DNA from: Psychrobacter sp. PL19
GTDB lineage: Bacteria > Pseudomonadota > Gammaproteobacteria > Pseudomonadales > Moraxellaceae
Reading direction: 5' to 3'
DNA length: 64,000 nucleotides
NCBI RefSeq assembly: GCF_017875835.1
Contig: NZ_JAGING010000001.1
Span: 2,294,001-2,358,000, forward strand
This document shows, piece after piece, positions 1-13,100 of the stretch. Within the stretch, counting starts at the first letter, position 1. Every line of letters begins with the position of its first letter. The translations under genes and the position numbers were made by a program. The notes below the pieces were generated by a model. The model worked only from the letters and a program-made list of their open reading frames with translations. It was not told the origin of the DNA and made no database searches.

Positions 1-383
1 CGCCCGACATCGTCATAAACAGCACGCTCAAGCATAGTCTATGCCATGTTTTTTTTATGATATAACTTTTTTTAGGCAATATTTTTATCGACGGGTCATG
101 CTGATAAATGTTCATGAGGTTTGGCTCAGTCCTGCTTTAAGCAAATAAAAAATCAAGCGCTACGACATATAGTATGAAAATAGCGTAACTAAATTGGACC
201 GTGTTGCATATTCAGAATATTTTTGAATGTGTCTGTCATCCCTGCTATAGATCAAGCCTCTTATTTAAATGACTTAATACTCGCAGACCAGAACATTGAT
301 GTCTATAATTAATATCATCACGTAAATATTTTATACTGATAGACTACTAAACACTTGTTTTTGGCTTATGGATCATAAAAACG
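1..383. other. Left-edge non-coding stretch
   Basis: I see no supportable gene here. It is AT-rich. A perfect -10 hexamer TATAAT lies at 304-309, about 75 bases before the first gene, but there is no convincing -35 box. A short open frame on the minus strand runs from an ATG at about 36 off the left edge. It has no ribosome binding site and is too short to assign. Confidence 0.5.
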
Positions 384-1100
384 ATGATTAAACCCTCACC
401 ACTACCTACTCAAACAAGAAGACCAAAAAACAGGTCAATAATTGCTATTGTTCTGGCAGTGTTGCTCCACGTTGTAATTGCGCTCGTTATCTATTTTACC
501 GTTTTTAAAGATAAACCGTCATCAATATTAGGGTCGTCACCTATCGACGGTGCTTCTCTAATATCAACAACCTCTGTAATAACAAAAGACCAGCGAGCAT
601 CGTCTGAGACAGCAGCAGTGAAGGACAACATAAAGGACACTACCCCGCAAGCTAGTAGCCTGCAAAACAATAAAAAAACGACTGATGCCAATAATAATTT
701 GGTCAATAAAAATGCTGCTATAGATCAAAAACAAAGCTCTATCATTGAGGATACAACACAAGGAAGTAATATCTATGATTCACCAAATCAACCAATGAAG
801 CTTACTGCCAACGATGATGCAGCAGGGTTTACAGACTCAGATATCAACAATCAACAGAGCCCGCCTGAATACAGGCTTAAGCAGACCAAACAATATCAAC
901 AGCTAGATGCAGAGATTGATAAAAATAATGAGCAATTGGCTAAGCTCATTGACGAGGTCAAAAAACGTAATCAAAGCCAAATACAACAGCATCAAACACC
1001 CAAACCAAACGCTAGCGATATCAAGAATACGCCAGCGATCGAATCTGATTATCCTATTACCCCTATTACCTCGTTATCAGAAGCAACTAACGATAAGTAA
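384..1100 (+). CDS. Membrane-anchored hypothetical protein with TonB/TolA-like N-terminus
   Basis: Protein of 238 residues that I do not recognise as a named family. A basic N-terminus is followed by one membrane segment (about residues 19-40) containing an LLH motif with a histidine inside the membrane, as in the TonB/TolA energy-transducer anchors. The rest is a long polar, Asn/Gln/Ser/Thr-rich and probably disordered region. A short stretch at about 163-200 has a high chance of being coiled coil. No C-terminal TonB or TolA domain is present, so an energy-transduction role is not supported. Topology would be a type II inner-membrane protein with a periplasmic tail. No strong Shine-Dalgarno precedes the ATG. 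The gene converges on the giant adhesin gene, with stops 64 bases apart. It could also be a cell-division or envelope-spanning accessory protein. Confidence 0.6.
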   Translation: MIKPSPLPTQTRRPKNRSIIAIVLAVLLHVVIALVIYFTVFKDKPSSILGSSPIDGASLISTTSVITKDQRASSETAAVKDNIKDTTPQASSLQNNKKTTDANNNLVNKNAAIDQKQSSIIEDTTQGSNIYDSPNQPMKLTANDDAAGFTDSDINNQQSPPEYRLKQTKQYQQLDAEIDKNNEQLAKLIDEVKKRNQSQIQQHQTPKPNASDIKNTPAIESDYPITPITSLSEATNDK

Positions 1101-1164
1101 AACAGCCACTGGCAGTCTAGAAGCAGATAGATAGTTTTATATAAATGATGGTTAGTGACACAAC

Positions 1165-4100
1165 TTATATTATCAAGGTAGTGTCGATGTCGATAGCCGA
1201 TTGAATGAGAACATCATGCGTTCCGTTAGTATCGCCAAAGCTATAAACATCATAGCTATTACCATCTTGTTGTCTAGTACCGGTATTTGTCCAACCAGTA
1301 CCAGATAACGAGACACTATCTGCACTATCACCATTGATAATCAGTTTTTTACCAGTCATCACCGTCTCATTCATAATATCAAGCACGTCACTAGTACTTA
1401 GATTGGTCAGTTTTTGTGCGCCATTACCCGTCATATCGATAACTTCAAAGCTCTCGAATACCGTTGAATCAAAGTTACTGAAGTCAATACTAGTGTCAGC
1501 TATATTAATGAGTAAGGAATCAATACCGTCACCGCCATCCATCAAAATATTGTCTGCGGTAAATACGATAGTATCATTACCTATGCCACCTTTGAGAGTA
1601 TCAGCACCAATACCGCCATCTAAGAAATCGTTGCCACTACCGCCATCTAAGAAATCATTACCACTGCCGCCAACTAAGAAATCATTGCCACTGCCGCCAG
1701 CTAAGAAATCATTACCACTGCCGCCGATGAAAGTATCATTGCCAGCCCCACCAGAATAATTGACAGAATTGGTCTGATTGACCGAGATGAGTGCATCATC
1801 TTTATCTGTTCCGCTAAATGTTAAAGTAGGAGCAATATCAACATCGATATCAGTGACTAAAGTGGTCTGACTGGCACTATTCGCGGTTTCGACCGTTTGC
1901 AAGCTTATCTTCAGCGTACCAACATATGAGGTCGCTGATTGTACTAGTAAATCATTAAGTTGGGCCGGTGTGATGCCTACAATAGTATAGGTCTTAGTGG
2001 CAGCACTCCAAGTTACATCAATGGCAGTACCCGCACTAGTGGCGACTTTGAGGACATCACCATACAGATTCTCACCTGTAAGTATGACGTTGACCGTTTC
2101 ACTACCATCAATATCTACCATGTTTGCATTTAGATTCAACGCTGTCCATTTCCCTTGAAAGCCGAGTACTGACGTTGGCTTAAAGATTATTTGGTCAGCG
2201 ACTGGGGTTATATCAAGGTCAATAACTAGCGGCGCACTTATACTGCCACTGTCATTGATGACTTTCATCTCAATACCCTGTACTTCAGTGCCACTGATAT
2301 TATTAGGAGGTACGATAAAGATATTGCTGGTTTCGCCGCTGTTGATACTACCTAAATTAGAGACATTGATTGACCATAAATTATCGCCGTCACCATCAAT
2401 ATCGCCATTGTTATTGGCCAATGCTTTGGTGCCATTTTTATTAGTGTAGTAGACCAAATAATCATTAGGAATATTATCCAAACTGATAGCAGCTGCCGTA
2501 TCGCCTTCATCGATATTAGTAATCTTATAATCGATAGCAATCATCGTATCTTCATCACCTATAGCGGTGGTGGTTGAGCCATTACTACTACTGGTTATCT
2601 TCATGTTATCTGACTGTTTGGCCACCTTTATATCATAGCTATGCTCATAGGTCAGCGTGCCGCTATCGTGTTCTACGATATCAGTGACTTCTTTGTGCGC
2701 AGTATAAACCTTGACCACTGCACTACCATCCGCATTTTCAGCAGGAGTATATTTGATCATCACAGTATCAGGTGGATTTATACCACTTATAAAAGTATTG
2801 GCATCTGTTACTTTTAAGACATAATAAGTGCCAGCAGGGATATTACCAACAGCATTCGCTTGTAATGTGACTGGCAGTAATACATTACCACTGGCGTCAG
2901 TTAATACCCCAGCAGGACCAGTACCTGTGAATAGCTTGGTCTCATTAAGTTGTATATATAGGTTGCCATCGATAAGTTCTACATAGTCGCCATCAGCGCT
3001 ATTTTTCAAGTTAATATTGATATTGACGGTAGTATCTTCAGCTATCTGTACAATCGTGTTTTTGCCAGCTGCGTCCATTGGGTCTGTAAGTGGCTTTATA
3101 GTGACCCTAACATTATCGATTTTGGCGATTGCCTCACGACCATTATTGTCTAAAGCGGTAAATATCACATCAAAACTAATATCCTGATTGGTTTCAGATA
3201 CATTAGTACTAAAGTTAGCAGGTGGCGTTACTGTGATGGTATTAAGTGCCTCCTCCGGGGTGAGATTACTGGCCTCCTTAACGTCAATAAGATATTTTCC
3301 ATTGACCTGCTGTATGCTCACATCATCATTAGGGCTCTGTAACAGAGTGCCTACTGGTAGGTTGCTTATAAGGAAAGTATATGCGATTACTGGTACTGAG
3401 AGATCAGAGACCAAGGTGGCGTTTAGTATGTCGCCTAATACTATTTTGGTATCCTCATCTGACTGTGATGGTTCTATTGTCTCTTTTTGAAAAATAGCTA
3501 TCAAATCAGCAGTACGAGTAGGATCAGTGCTATCAGTAACCGGTCTGCTCAGAACGATATCAAACTTCTGTGCTTCAACCTTCTCCTCTTTACCATCACG
3601 ACCTTGCCCATTGATATCTTGGGTAACACCCGTTACCTTAATCGCAAAAGTGCCTTCAGGAATGTTAGGGCTGCTTTCATTAAGCGCTAATACTAGCTCG
3701 TAGGTCGGTTGAGCGGCTGTGATTGCTTGGTCTGTTATATCAACATACCAAATACTATCTGACAATATACCACCTACTACAATTAGTCCTTCAGGTACAT
3801 CTCTGACCTCTAGACGGGTAAAACTCTCTGAACCATCTTGGTCTAGGGAAGTCATAGAGACCACAACTGATAATGTATCATCGTTCCCGCTGTTATCAAT
3901 CTTATTGTCTGTTGAGCTTAAAGTGATGACTGGTTGATCAGTGACAGATTGGAAAGTCACATTTACAATAGCACTCTTAGTTAAAGAGGTTTCAGATATC
4001 TCTGAATCATCTGATAGCTTAGTAATATCAGTATAAGTATAGTCAAACGCTATATTGACATTGCTATCACTGTGTAATTTATCACTATCATATTTAAACT

Positions 4101-7100
4101 CGACTTTTTGACCTGCCGTAATGGTTATGTTTTCGTTGGCCTTAAGAGCCACCACGCCACCATCTACTCGTAAGGTAAGGTCAGCGTCTGACAAGGTATT
4201 AGCTGAGATTATAATACTCTTCAACGCTTCATAGCCCGTCATACTATTGGCTGAGTTTGTAGTATCAGTACTGACAAAGGCTGCCTTAAAGTCTATCGTT
4301 GTCCATACATCTTCAGTGGCAACGATTTGCGGATTGTTCATTGTACTATCGGCAGCATCTGGTTTAACTAAAATAGTGACTTGTTTTTTGTCATGAGAAA
4401 CACTGTTTCCTGACCCTGTCTCTGTGGTAACACCAGTAATGGTAAAGCTGACATCACCTGCGAAGTTGTTGGGTGCGACTAGTTGGGCGCTACCATCTTT
4501 TAGCGACTCTAGCATTATTGACCATACACGTTTGTCACCAACACCACCCAAAAATGTCACCCCTTCACCGGTCAGATTAAAACCGACAGGCAGACCCTCG
4601 ACACGGTAAATCACCTGCTCAGCCAGAGGTACATCAGCATCATAGGCTTTGATATCGGCTACCGTATTAAATAAGTCAGATAACGCAATAGTTTTATTGA
4701 CAGTAGCATCTACTGTTGCTTCATCGGTAATATAGGTATAGTTTTTACCACTTTCAGCACTTACCTTTAAGTCATCATTTAAGATGAGGTCAGCTTTGCC
4801 AACCACTGTAACCGGTAATGTTAGAATCAGAGGCACACTGATGTCACCATCACTCTCTTTACTGACTGATGATACTTGTAGATTTACCGTACCGCTAAAG
4901 TTTTCGGCAGGGATAAAGTATAATTTATCTACCGCTTTAGTATAGTCTGCGATGGTCACAGAGCCGTTAATAGGAACTAACTCTGTTATCGTAGTACCCT
5001 TATGAATATACAGCTGAGCCCCTACTGGTATACTTGAGATGGTGACATCATAAACTTCTGAGCCATCATTATCTCGTGAGCTTGGACGGATTTTTAGCGG
5101 AATACCTTTGGCAGAATCGATGACAGCAGCTGATGAACCATCACGCTGATTACCACCGTTGATTGCCTGATCTTCATTGCCTGTAGCAGGATCAACTGCT
5201 AGGGTCACTTTATCTGCGACACCTTTAACTACAAACGTCAAGTAACTCTCACCACTGGTTGTTTCCACTTTACCAGTACCATCTTCATCATAGTCTAGAG
5301 TCTTAGCCTGCACCTTTACTGCGGTACTTGCAGAAGCAGTTTTACTGAAATCACTATAATTTGTGGGCGCTGTTACCGTCACTGTATTAAGATAAGCGGC
5401 TGGAATGTCCACACCTAAGCCATTATCTATGATGCTAACAGTCTTACTGCCATTATTATAAGTAAATACAGCACCAGCAATAGAGGTAAAAACGGTGCCG
5501 TCCTTATTACCAAAGGTTAAGTGAGCGTAAGTCTGCTCAGAGTCGGTAGGGTTGTTGGTGTGGCTTTCTTGTCCAAAATTAACCGTATCATCTTGGTTAG
5601 ACCATCCCGTTTGTAGATTGAACGTGCCATCAACGCCAAGATTGAATGCCGTATCTTCTTGCGCAGTGGTGGTGTAAGTGTGGTCTGAATTGATGGTTAA
5701 ATCATCTACCTGATCACTATCGCTACGTCCTCCAACCATCTCGGCGACTGGAGTGACGGTGATCTTTTTAGGCGGTAACTCAGTCGTTTTACTATTACTA
5801 TTACCACCATCGTCATCAATATCTGAGCTTGTGACTTTAAAAGTAAAGTTAGCATCTTTCGATGATTGTGCTGGTGGCTTGATTGAGAAATTGCTTAAGT
5901 CAGTTGAGCTTATGACGTTAACAGTGATATTGCTACCACCACTTATACCTGTGGTCGAATTACCGGCACTGTCTTTGTAAATCCAACCTTCTAATAGAGT
6001 AAACTCAATCTTAGTAATCGTTTCTGGATTGGCATTGCTTGTATCTGATTTATTATCGAGTACTTTAAAACCGAACTTATCAAGAGTCACTGCCGTGTCT
6101 TCAGTAGTGCTAATAGCGCTTGCAGTCATCCCTACTTGACCACCAACTGGAGTGACGGTTAAATTTACGTTGACCGTACTGATCAGCTCGACAGTTTTAT
6201 CTTTAGGAGTAGAGGCAAGGTCAGAGTCATGATCTTGAGTATATAGCGATATAGTGACACTGCTCATGTCTCTTGAATCATAATCTGCAGACTTAATGCG
6301 AATCTGTGGCTCTGTACCAGCTCTAGCAATCAAGGTAGTTGCAGTGATAGTAGTACCACTTTGAGTAGCACCAATCAATACTTGACCACTAGCATTAGCG
6401 GTATAAAGAGTCGCCGTGGTACTACCCGCGGGTGTAAATTCGATAATAGCACCAGAAATTAGACCTTTTATCACAAATCCATAAGTCTCTTGATTACTGG
6501 TGCCACCTACTAGGTCACCAAACTTAGTGGTTATTGGTAGGGTGGTATATTCGCCTTCATTTGCTGTGGCTGTGAATGTGTTGCCACTAACATTTGCTGC
6601 GTCCGCTGTATATCCGAACTGACTGACATCATCACCAGTCGCGTTGTTACCGACACTATCAGTAACGGCTTGAACATTGACAACAATGTTAGTGGTAGAC
6701 GTTGCACCTGCAATAAGAGTGCCACCTGTATTGACAGGATTGCCATTGCTATCTACCCTTGCAATATCGCCGTCTGTATTAACCTCGTATTCAGTGACTG
6801 ACATACTAATAGATATGTTTGTCGCATTGTCTTTGGGCGGTGTCAGTGTCATCGATTCAAACTCAGCTTTGGTCATAGTGGCTGTTAGCGAGCTTAAGTT
6901 TGGTGGATTATTAATAATAGGCACATCACTAAGTTTTATTCTAATCGTTTGATTGGCAGTAGTATTAATAATTCCGCTACCATAATTCAGCACTACACCA
7001 CTAGGTATACCCGTTAAAGTGATTAAACCAATACGCTCAGGATTATCAGTATTATTGACAGCGCCATTTAAATCTTGATTGTCAGTAATGGTAGGCGCTT

Positions 7101-10100
7101 TCAAACCTAACAGCACTGTAGTATCTTCAGGAGTTGAAACGCTAACTGCAGTAAGCCCAGGTTTGTCAGATACTGGTTTTACGGTGATGGTTAGGGTTTG
7201 GCTTGCTGTTTCGCGAGTAGCACCAGTAACGCCATTAGACACATTGGCAGTGATTACAGGTAATGTGCCGCTATAATCAGTGGTTGCTGTATATACATAA
7301 GTACCATCGCTGTTAAAGATAATCTCACCAACTTTATTACCGTTTATCACTACATTTTGAGCTGTATTGTTTGCATTGATAGGATCTACACTAATAGTTG
7401 TCCCACCACCAATCTCAAAACTCTCTACGGTTAGCTGCTCACCAAAGTCTGGGTCATCGGTATCATTTGCATCAAAGATAGTAGCTTTAACACCGCTTTT
7501 GGTGGTTGTGCCATTTTCATTGATAGTAATCGCATTATTAGCCAGTGCAATGCCACCATCGTTAGTACCGATAATCGTCACTTCAACATAGCGGATTTCA
7601 CTTTTGCTGATTTGATTACCGTTAGCAGTAGTGACAACACTTTTATTGTCTGCTACCTGCACTGCATAACGAATAGTAACGCTCTGCCCCTCAGGGATAA
7701 TATCAAGCGCAGTTGAGATAGCGTTAATGTTCCAACTTCCCTGACTATTGTCGGTTTTGGTTACAGAGAATATGTTTTCTAAAGCTGTCTTCTGCTCAGT
7801 AGTTAACGAAGTGAGCGTGTTGCCGCTACCATAGCTGTATAAGTTTTCAGTTTTTAGATAGCTGAGTGTTAGCGTATCAGTGGTATCGACATCAGCAAAG
7901 TTTATGACCCCTGTTCGAATGATAGCAACAGTATCTGTTTGTTCTGTAATCTGCCTTGAATCGATGATACCTGTGGCAGTAGCACCGTTAGTAATCGTTG
8001 GACGGTCATTGGTGCCAGTAATGGTGATAGTAAGGCTTGAAGTTGATGTCTGACCATCTTGGTCAGTAATAGTATAGTTAAATATTTCAGTTACTTTTTG
8101 TTCTTGAGCAAGAGCTTGTACTGAAGAGTTACTGTTGTTAAGAGTGTAACTATAAGTTCCATCACTGTTTTTGGTGACACTGCCATAGTTGGCTGTTTCA
8201 CTACCCCATACGATTTTTTGGATAGGTGTGTTGCCCAAATTATCGTTGGTTAATACATTACCAGTAACCGTTGCCGCTCCTGAATCTTCTATAAGACTTT
8301 TGGTGTCTGGTTGGGCAACTGGAGTGATATTTGGATAGTTCAAGGTGATGAGCGCTGGATTAGACTGCAAACCGTTAAGGTCGGAAACCACGTACTTGAC
8401 AGGCGTAGGGTCTGAGGTAAAGCCCGTCTTCGGGGTAAAGGTGACCTCGCCTGTAACTGAGCTTATAGTCCAGACACCTTCATTAGCAACAGTAATGCTG
8501 CTCACTTGAGTGCCAGTATTGGGGTCAATGAGTCGCACGCGGGTAGCGTCAATGTTGTTTTCAAGATCGCTGTCGTTGTCCAACACTCTGATTACCAATG
8601 GCTGACCACTGATACCAGTTTTAGTGTCATCCACGGCAACAGGCGCATCATTTACTGGGGTGACGGTGATGTCTAAGGTGGTGCTAACGCTGCCCCCTTT
8701 ACTATCAGTCACGGTGTAGACCACTTGTGGCGCGCTGCCATTAAAGTTGGTGGCAGGAGTAAACACATAGCTGCCATCACTGTTGAGCGTCAATGTGCCG
8801 ATGGTGCTACCATTAGCGGCGGTGATTGTCGTTGCTGTGCCTAGGGTTAATGCTTCTGAAGTACCATTGCCATTGGTATCAATGGTCGCAGAACTTACGG
8901 TGAGGGTGTCACCATCCACATCGGTGTCGTTGCTTAGTACGTTACCAATGATGCTGGTGTCTTCTAGGGTGGTTGTCACTTCAGGGGCAACAACGGGTGC
9001 ATCATTTACTGGGGTGACGGTGATGTCTAAGGTGGTGCTAACGCTGCCCCCTTTACTATCAGTCACGGTGTAGACCACTTGTGGCGCGCTGCCATTAAAG
9101 TTGGTGGCAGGAGTAAAGGTATAGCTGCCATCACTGTTGAGCGTCAATATGCCAATGGCGCTATCATTAGCGGCGGTGATTGTCGTTGCTGTGCCTAGGG
9201 TTAATGCTTCTGAAGTACCATTGCCATTGGTATCAATGGTCGCAGAACTTACGGTGAGGGTGTCACCATCCACATCGGTGTCGTTGCTTAGTACGTTACC
9301 AATGATGCTGGTGTCTTCTAGGGTGGTGGTCACTTCAGGGGCAACAACAGGTGCATCATTTACTGGGGTGACGGTGATGTCTAAGGTGGTGCTAACGCTG
9401 CCCCCTTTACTATCAGTCACGGTGTAGACCACTTGTGGCGCGCTGCCATTAAAGTTGGTGGCAGGAGTAAAGGTATAGCTGCCATCACTGTTGAGCGTCA
9501 ATATGCCAATGGCGCTATCATTAGCGGCGGTGATTGTCGTTGCTGTGCCTAGGGTTAATGCTTCTGAAGTACCATTGCCATTGGTATCAATGGTCGCAGA
9601 ACTTACGGTGAGGGTGTCACCATCCACATCGGTGTCGTTGCTTAGTACGTTACCAATGATGCTGGTGTCTTCTAGGGTGGTTGTCACTTCAGGGGCAACA
9701 ACAGGCGCATCATTCACAGGAGTGACAGTGATGGTTTCAATAGCACTGGCGGTGGTGCTGCCATCACTGATGGTGTACGGGAAGCTGACGCTGCCATTAA
9801 AGTTGCTATTTGGGCTAAAGTTGATGCCGCCATTGGCGTCAATGTTTACCACGCCATTAGGCACGGTAATGCTTTGAGTCGCGCCTGTTAAGGCTGTGCC
9901 ATTGATGCTGGTGACCGTTAAGGGGTTGCCATCAATATCACTGTCACTCTTAAGGGGGTTGAGGGCCACTGACCCATCCTCAGCAACGGTGTATGCGTCG
10001 TTTACGGCAACGGGTGCATCATTTACTGGGGTGACGGTGATGGTTTCAATAGCACTGGCGGTGGTGCTGCCATCACTGATGGTGTACGGGAAGCTGACGC

Positions 10101-13100
10101 TGCCATTAAAGTTGCTATCTGGGCTAAAGCTGATAACGCCTTTGACGTCAATGTTTACCACGCCATTAGGCACGGTAATGCTTTGGGCGGTGCCTGGAGT
10201 AAGCGCGGTGCCGTTGATATTAGTAATGCTTAATGTGTCAAGATCTATGTCGCTATCCGCAATACCGGTTGTTAGCGGCGTCAATACTACTGACCCATCC
10301 TCAGCAACGGTGTATGCATCGTTTACAGCAACGGGTGCATCATTTACTGGGGTGACGGTGATGTCTAAGGTGGTGCTAACGCTGCCCCCTTTACTATCAG
10401 TCACGGTGTAGACCACTTGTGGCGCGCTGCCATTAAAGTTGGTGGCAGGAGTAAACACATAGCTGCCATCACTGTTGAGCGTCAATGTGCCGATGGTGCT
10501 ACCATTAGCGGCGGTGATTGTCGTTGCTGTGCCTAGGGTTAATGCTTCTGAAGTACCATTGCCATTGGTATCAATGGTCGCAGAACTTACGGTGAGGGTG
10601 TCACCATCCACATCGGTGTCGTTGCTTAGTACGTTACCAATGATGCTGGTGTCTTCTAGGGTGGTGGTCACTTCAGGGGCAACAACAGGTGCATCATTTA
10701 CTGGGGTGACGGTGATGTCTAAGGTGGTGCTAACGCTGCCCCCTTTGCTGTCAGTCACGGTGTAGGCCACTTGTGGCACGCTGCCATTAAAGTTGGTGGC
10801 AGGAGTAAAGGTATAGCTGCCATCACTGTTGAGCGTCAATATGCCGATGGTGCTACCATTAGCGGCGGTGATTGTCGTTGCTGTGCCTAGGGTTAATGCT
10901 TCTGAAGTACCATTGCCATTGGTATCAATGGTCGCAGAGCTTACGGTGAGGGTGTCACCATCCACATCGGTGTCGTTGCTTAGTACGTTACCAATGATGC
11001 TGGTGTCTTCTAGGGTGGTTGTCACTTCAGGGGCAACAACAGGCGCATCATTTACTGGGGTGACGGTGATGGTTTCAATAGCACTGGCGGTGGTGCTGCC
11101 ATCACTGATGGTGTACGGGAAGCTGACGCTGCCATTAAAGTTGGCCTCTGGGGTAAAGAGGATGCCACCATTGCTGTCGATGCTGACGCTGCCATTAGGC
11201 ACGGTAATGCTTTGAGCCGCGCCTGTTAAGGCTGTGCCATTGATGCTGGTGACCGTTAAGGGGTTGCCATCAATATCACTGTCATTCTTAAGGGGGTTGA
11301 GGGCCACTGACCTATCTTCAGCAACGGTGTACGCGTCGTTTACAGCAACGGGTGCATCATTTACTGGGGTGACGGTGATGGTTTCAATAGCACTGGCGGT
11401 GGTGCTGCCATCACTGATGGTGTACGGGAAGCTGACGCTGCCATTAAAGTTGGCCTCTGGGGTAAAGAGGATGCCACCATTGCTGTCGATGCTGACGCTG
11501 CCATTAGGCACGGTAATGCTTTGAGCCGCGCCTGTTAAGGCTGTGCCATTGATGCTGGTGACCGTTAAGGGGTTGCCATCAATATCACTGTCATTCTTAA
11601 GGGGGTTGAGGGCCACTGACCTATCTTCAGCAACGGTGTACGCGTCGTTTACAGCAACGGGTGCATCATTTACTGGGGTGACGGTGATGGTTTCAATAGC
11701 ACTGGCGGTGGTACTGCCATCACTGATGGTGTACGGGAAGCTGACGCTGCCATTAAAGTTGCTATTTGGGCTAAAGCTGATGCCGCCATTGGCGTCAATG
11801 TTTACCACGCCATTAGGCACGGTAATGCTTTGAGTCGCGCCTGTTAAGGCTGTGCCATTGATGCTGGTGACCGTTAAGGGGTTGCCATCAATATCACTGT
11901 CACTCTTAAGGGGGTTGAGGGCCACTGACCCATCCTCAGTAACGGTGTATGCGTCGTTTACGGCCACAGGTGCATCATTCACAGGAGTGACGGTGATGGT
12001 TTCAATAGCACTGGCGGTGGTGCTGCCATCACTGATGGTGTACGGGAAGCTGACGCTGCCATTAAAGTTGGCCTCTGGGGTAAAGAGGATGCCACCATTG
12101 CTGTCGATGCTGACGCTGCCGTTAGGAGCAGCAATGACTTGTGCCGCTCCTGTCAGTACGGTGCCATTGATCGAGGTGATGGTTAAAGTATCACCATCGA
12201 TGTCGCTGTCCCCTTTGAGTGGCGTTAAGATAACCGAGCCATCTTCATTCACACTATAGCTGTCATCAACGGCGATAGGCGCATCGTTGATAGGATCTAC
12301 GGTGATGTCAAGTGTGGTATTAGCGGTGTCGATACCATCTGATACGGTGTAGGATATTTGTGGAACGCTGCCATTAAAGTCGGCTGCTGGGACAAAGCTA
12401 TAGCTGCCATCGCTATTTAATGTCAGCTCCCCAATAGCGCTACCATTAGCGGCGGTGATGGTGGTGGCGCTGCCAAGGGTGATCGCCACTTGGGTGCCAC
12501 TGCCATCCACATCAACGCTTGCGGCTGAAACGGTGAGCGTACTGCTATCTATGTCGGTGTCATTGTCAAGCACGTTGCCTGTCAAGGTGACGTCCTCATC
12601 CGTTGTCTCAACTTCAGGCTTGACCACAGGCGCATCATTCACAGAAGTGATGGTGATGGTTTCAGTCGCGGTATCCGTGCTGCCATTACCATCACTAATG
12701 GTGTAGTCAAATTCAACCTCACCATTAAAGTTAGCCTCTGGGGTAAAGAGGATGCCGCCATTGCTGTCGATGCTGACGCTGCCGTTAGGAGCAGCGATGA
12801 CTTGTGCCGCTCCTGTCAGTACGGTGCCATTGATCGAGGTGATGGTTAAAGTATCACCATCGATGTCACTGTCCCCTTTGAGTGGCGTTAAGATAACCGA
12901 GCCATCTTCATTCACACTATAGCTGTCATCAACGGCGATAGGCGCATCGTTGATAGGATCTACGGTGATGTCAAGTGTGGTATTAGCGGTGTCGATACCA
13001 TCTGATACGGTGTAGGATATTTGTGGAACGCTGCCATTAAAGTCGGCTGCTGGGACAAAGCTATAGCTGCCATCGCTATTTAATGTCAGCTCCCCAATAG

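Noticed and set aside
1..40. Partial minus-strand gene running off the left edge
   Set aside because: Only about 12 codons, no ribosome binding site, no recognisable motif.
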